Shown here: positions 60,484-64,000 of the stretch, one piece after another | Position numbering within the stretch: the first letter of the stretch is position 1 | How the letters are laid out: each line of letters starts with the position of its first letter | Assembly (NCBI RefSeq): GCF_932526225.1 | Contig: NC_064041.1 | Location: 16,801,888 to 16,865,887 of the forward strand | Direction: 5' to 3' | DNA: 64,000 nt | Source of the DNA: Nematostella vectensis | Lineage: Eukaryota; Cnidaria; Anthozoa; Actiniaria; Edwardsiidae | Translations under genes and position numbers: made by a program | Notes under the pieces: model-generated | Told to the model about the DNA's origin: nothing | Database searches by the model: none | Seen by the model: the letters and a program-made list of their open reading frames with translations, nothing else

Positions 60484-62289
60484 ATTCGTTTTCTTTCTTT
60501 GTGCTGGACACCCTTAATCCTGATAGGTTTTGCGCAAAAATAATAAAAAAAAGTGAGTTTGCAAAATAACCTTGCTGGATTTATTGATTATATGTATTCA
60601 ATTTGTTCCTAGGAAGTTAACAAAAAACACAAAGCAAAGAGTTTGAGGAAGTAAACAAGTATGTGAACTTTAATGTTCTATTTGAAGGGGTGCATTTTGT
60701 ACAGGGAAGCATACATAGAATGCTTAACTGGTGGAGAGGGAAGAGGTAAAAGTTTATTGAGCATAATTTCAACAATAGCAAGGGGAAGAGAGGGGCACTC
60801 TCTTCATACAATATTGCAGTTGTTACCTATTATTAAATAAGTTTGTAACATGTCTTTGTTTATTAAGCAAGGTCTATTGCTGAGACAAGCAAACTCAAGT
60901 AAGGCTGTTGAAATAACAGGTGAGTGTTAAAAGAAAAACAATTATCTGATTAGAAAACTACTGTAGATTCCTTTGCACCAAAATAAGAACAAACTTCATT
61001 TTGTTTGTTATTTATGAGGAACGAGATGAGCTCTACAAAGCCATAAAGAAATATGTATTGCTCATCTAAATTATACGAGTAAATGATAATATTTAAAAAG
61101 AACTACTGTAAGTAATTAGAGTTGTTTTCATTAACCCGTGAAACAAAGTGTGATAGTTAAACGTTAATAGTTAGTAAAAAAAACACAAAAAAGAACAATA
61201 GAATCAGATCACCACAAAGAGTAATACGCTAAAGCGTAGTTCACGGGTTAATGAAGTTTTTGACATTTCAACCTTACATCCACATGAAAGTAATGCCTAA
61301 TATCGAGTGCCCTACAGTAAGTGTTTTGCAGTCAAGTTGTTTTCTGTTAGTAGGTAAAAAATTATTCTAAATAATAGTAATCATAGCTATGGTCACCACT
61401 TACACATATAGCACTTGTAATGAAAAGAAAGAAAAAAAATATATATATATATGCAGTCAAACAACAGAATTGCATGATAACCTTGAATATATTGAATAAA
61501 GGACTGCAAAAAAACATCTTTTGTACTAGTTGCTTGAATTGACCCTTGGCTATTTTTAGCTGAATTCCCCTCCCCCTCTAAAAAAGAAAATAATAATAAT
61601 AATAGAACAAAAACTAAAAAGAAAACAAACACAGCAGAGACCCCCACCAACAATTTTGATTTTTTTTACTTTCCTTTCAAAGGGGAGTGTCATGGTTAAG
61701 AGATTTGCAATAGCTCTAGAGCCCTGACACAATGAACTTCAGTGAAATTCTAATACTGACTTATGAGCTTTTGGTACATGTGGGAGACTTTAATCAAAAC
61801 AAAAAAACATGACCACAAACTGTCCATTAACATAGTTTTCAATATAATATTGCATATTATTTATTAAGGTATTCACAGCTTTTAAAAAGTTCAACTGTTA
61901 GTTTACACTTAAAAGCCTACAATAATCACTGACTCCAGACATGCGCAGTACTATGCTGCTGCCCCTTTAAAGTAAAATACAGCTTTACTTAGTCAGCGTA
62001 GAAAATATTGCGGATTTTGTCAATATTCTAATATGAATATGTCAATATTCTCACCCCTTACTTCTTTATTTCTATTTATTTTATGCTTTTCACATTATAC
62101 CAAAACAGCGTCTTTTTTCTTCGCTAATTTGATGTCATGTACACAATAAAAGAGATGCGCCCGTGCGCATGGCGAGTCCCCAAGGGACCCAAGACGCCCA
62201 AATAGACCTCTATTTTTTGTCATCCACAATCTCGGCGAGCTGTGCGTGGCGTTACCGTATTACAGGCCTGGGATCCTGGTTATTGTCCT
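60278..62289 (+). repeat. Array unit 30 (2,012 bp)
   Basis: CTTGCTAGAG replaces CTTGCAAGAG at 60305-60314, breaking the CTTGCAAG palindrome. GGGCTA interrupts the T-run start. Second half matches unit 28. Confidence 0.97.
61135..61247. mobile_element. TIR element, unit 30
   Basis: 113 bp; AAACGTTAATAG inside. Confidence 0.65.
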
Positions 62290-62493
62290 CCCCATTAATG
62301 CGCGGGTTGGGATAACCTTGCAAGAGTGTTGTACAGCATATTCGCTCGGAAATATCGGTGCTTGGGGCCTTCGGGTTCTTTACAGCCTTCCGTAAAAGCC
62401 TTGTGCTGCCATACCGATTGGGTAATCCGTATGTATGGTTTCCGTTTTGTTCTTCAGACCGGGTTCGATCCCAGACCAATGGGCTTTTTTTTT
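62229..62493 (+). ncRNA. Candidate Pol III RNA, unit 31, A-like box altered
   Basis: A-like box reads TGGCGTTACCG, losing a core A; B box and nine-T run intact; CCCAGACC after the B box. Confidence 0.28.
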
Positions 62494-64000
62494 AATTCGT
62501 TTTTTTTTCTTTGTGCTGGACCCCCTTAATCCTGATAGGTTTTGCGCAAAAATAATAAAAAAAGTGAGTTTGCAAAATAAGCTTGCTAGATTTATTGATT
62601 ATATGTATTCAATTTGTTCCTAGGAAGTTAACAAAAAACACAAAGCAAAGAGTTTAAGGAAGTAAACAATTATGTGAACTTTAATGTTCTACTTGAAGGG
62701 GTGCATTTTGTACAGGGAAGCATACATAGAATGCTTAACTGGTGGAGAGGGAAGAGGTAAAAGTTTATTGAGCATAATTTCAACAATAGCAGGGGGAAGA
62801 GAGGGGCACTCTCTTCATACAATATTGCAGTTGTTACCTATTATTAAATAAGTTTGTAACATGTCTTTGTTTATTAAGCAAGGTCTATTTCTGAGACAAG
62901 CAAACTCAAGTAAGGCTGTTGAAATAACAGGTGAGTGTTAAAAGAAAAACAATTATCTGATTAGAAAACTACTGTAGATTCCTTTGCACCAAAATAAGAA
63001 CAAACTTCATTTTGTTAGTTATTTATGAGGAACGAGATGAGCTCTACAAAGCCATAAAGAAATATGTATTGCTCATCTAAATTATACAAGTAAATGATAA
63101 TATTAAAAAAGAACTACTGTAAGTAATTAGAGTGGTTTTCATTAACCCGTGAAACAAAGTGTGATAGTTAAACGGTAATAGTTAGAAAAAAACACAAAAA
63201 AGAACAATAGAATCAGATCACCACAAAGAGTAATACGCTAAAGCGTAGTTCACGGGTTAATGAAGGTTTTGACATTTCAACCTTACATCCACATGAAAGT
63301 AATGCCTAATATCGAGTGCCCTACAGTAAGTGTTTTGCAGTCAAGTTGTTTTCTGTTAGTAGGTAAAAAATTATTCTAAATAATAGTAATCATAGCTATG
63401 GTCACCACTTACACATATAGCACTTGTAATGAAAAGAAAGAAAAAATATATATATATGCAGTCAAACAACAGAATTGCATGATAACCTTGAATATATTGA
63501 ATAAAGGACTGCAAAAAAACATCTTTTGTACTAGTTTCTTGAATTGACCCTTGGCTATTTTTAGCTGAATTCCTTTCCCCCTCTAAAAAAGAAAATAATA
63601 ATAATAATAGAACAAAACTAAAAAGAAAACAAACACAGCAGAGACCCCCACCAACAATTTTGATTTTTTTTACTTTCCTTTAAAGGGGGAGTGTCATGTT
63701 TAAGAGATTTTCAATAGCTCTAGATACCTGACACAATGAACTTCAGTGAAATTCTAATACTGACTTATGAGCTTTTGGTACATGTGGGAGACTTTAAACA
63801 AAACAAAAAAAATGACCACAAACTGTCCATTAACATAGTTTTCAATATAATATTGCATATTATTTAATAAGGTATTGACAGCTTTTAAAAAGTTTAACTG
63901 TTTGTAGACACTTAAAAGCCTACAATAAACACTGACTCCAGACATGCGCAGTACTATGCTGCTGTCCCTTTAAAGTAAAATATAGCTTTACTTAGTCAGC
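62290..64000 (+). repeat. Array unit 31, cut by window end (1,711 bp seen)
   Basis: Complete from the anchor to the GTCAGC stretch before the next GC-rich block, where the window stops. Pairs with unit 29 in its first half. Private changes: TTTCAATAGCTCTAGATACC near 63708 and CTGTCCCTTTAAAG near 63962. Confidence 0.97.
63146..63256. mobile_element. TIR element, unit 31
   Basis: 111 bp, intact ends. Confidence 0.65.

Larger units (their letters stand above)
57500..63400. repeat. Higher-order repeat: ~4.03-kb dimer
   Basis: The second half of unit 28 plus unit 29 corresponds to the second half of unit 30 plus unit 31, offset 4,027 bp. Marks are CTTTAATCAAAAC and GTTAGTTTACAC, then TTCTACTTGAAGG. 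The end coordinates are approximate. Confidence 0.75.
1..64000. repeat. Tandem array of a ~2.0-kb unit, 31 copies
   Basis: The anchor CCCCATTAATGCGCGGG (GCGCGGA in unit 27) recurs at 1, 2006, 4010, 6012, 9008, 11019, 13022, 16015, 18024, 20027, 22033, 24031, 26040, 28037, 30050, 32058, 34079, 36091, 38099, 40106, 42119, 44125, 46133, 48170, 50183, 52197, 54235, 56257, 58263, 60278 and 62290, always in the same direction. Copies look only a few percent different by eye; most length change is in homopolymers, (AT)n and (AAT)n. Both window edges fall inside the array. A 2-kb unit is long for a simple satellite and typical of small-RNA gene arrays (5S, snRNA, spliced leader), but none of those genes is recognised. 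Whether the copy number is exact depends on the assembly. Confidence 0.98.

Noticed and set aside
1-64000. CRISPR-like array or bacterial repeat locus
   Set aside because: Repeat unit is ~2 kb with no short-repeat and unique-spacer pattern, no cas genes and eukaryotic transposon content.

Overview
The whole window is one head-to-tail tandem array. A unit of about 2.0 kb repeats 30 times and continues into a 31st copy cut by the window end. No single-copy flank is visible at either side, so the array is longer than 64 kb. Units are anchored here on the motif CCCCATTAATGCGCGGG, which opens the window. Typical length is 1,997-2,038 bp; two units reach about 2,995 bp because each holds the same retrotransposon fragment. 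The AT-rich spacer, microsatellites, a 5'-truncated LINE of animal type and a short TTAA-flanked inverted-repeat element point to a metazoan nuclear genome. I cannot name the clade. There is no bacterial or phage content and no intact host protein gene.

Each unit has the same layout. (1) A GC-rich block of about 340 bp (for example 1861-2209) is rich in short perfect hairpins. It holds a match to the RNA polymerase III A box, a perfect B box (GGTTCGATCC) and, 13 bp after the B box, a run of 7-10 T. This looks like a Pol III gene for a structured non-coding RNA, or a tRNA-derived relic, that I do not recognise. (2) An AT-rich spacer of about 650 bp follows, with one 7-bp hairpin. (3) A 109-114 bp element has inverted ends CCCGTGAA/TTCACGGG between TTAA duplications, like a piggyBac-type MITE; it sits at the same place in all 31 units and so predates amplification. 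(4) A microsatellite-rich spacer carries (AT)n, (AAT)n and homopolymers. (5) A short stretch of hairpins and a direct repeat lies before the next GC-rich block.

A 978-bp LINE 3' fragment lies in units 4 and 7. Both copies have the same 11-bp target duplication and differ at three bases, so one insertion was duplicated with the surrounding DNA. Shared variants show higher-order structure: a ~7.0-kb trimer (about 6.7-13.7 and 13.7-20.7 kb), an ~8.03-kb tetramer (36.1-44.1 and 44.1-~51.2 kb) and a ~4.03-kb dimer near the right end, with mosaic patches that suggest unequal exchange and gene conversion.

Many open frames of 60-114 codons recur in every unit only because the units are nearly identical. 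They show no family signature, and their differences between copies are mostly amino-acid changing, so they are not annotated as genes. The retrotransposon reverse-transcriptase remnant is the only recognisable protein-coding sequence.
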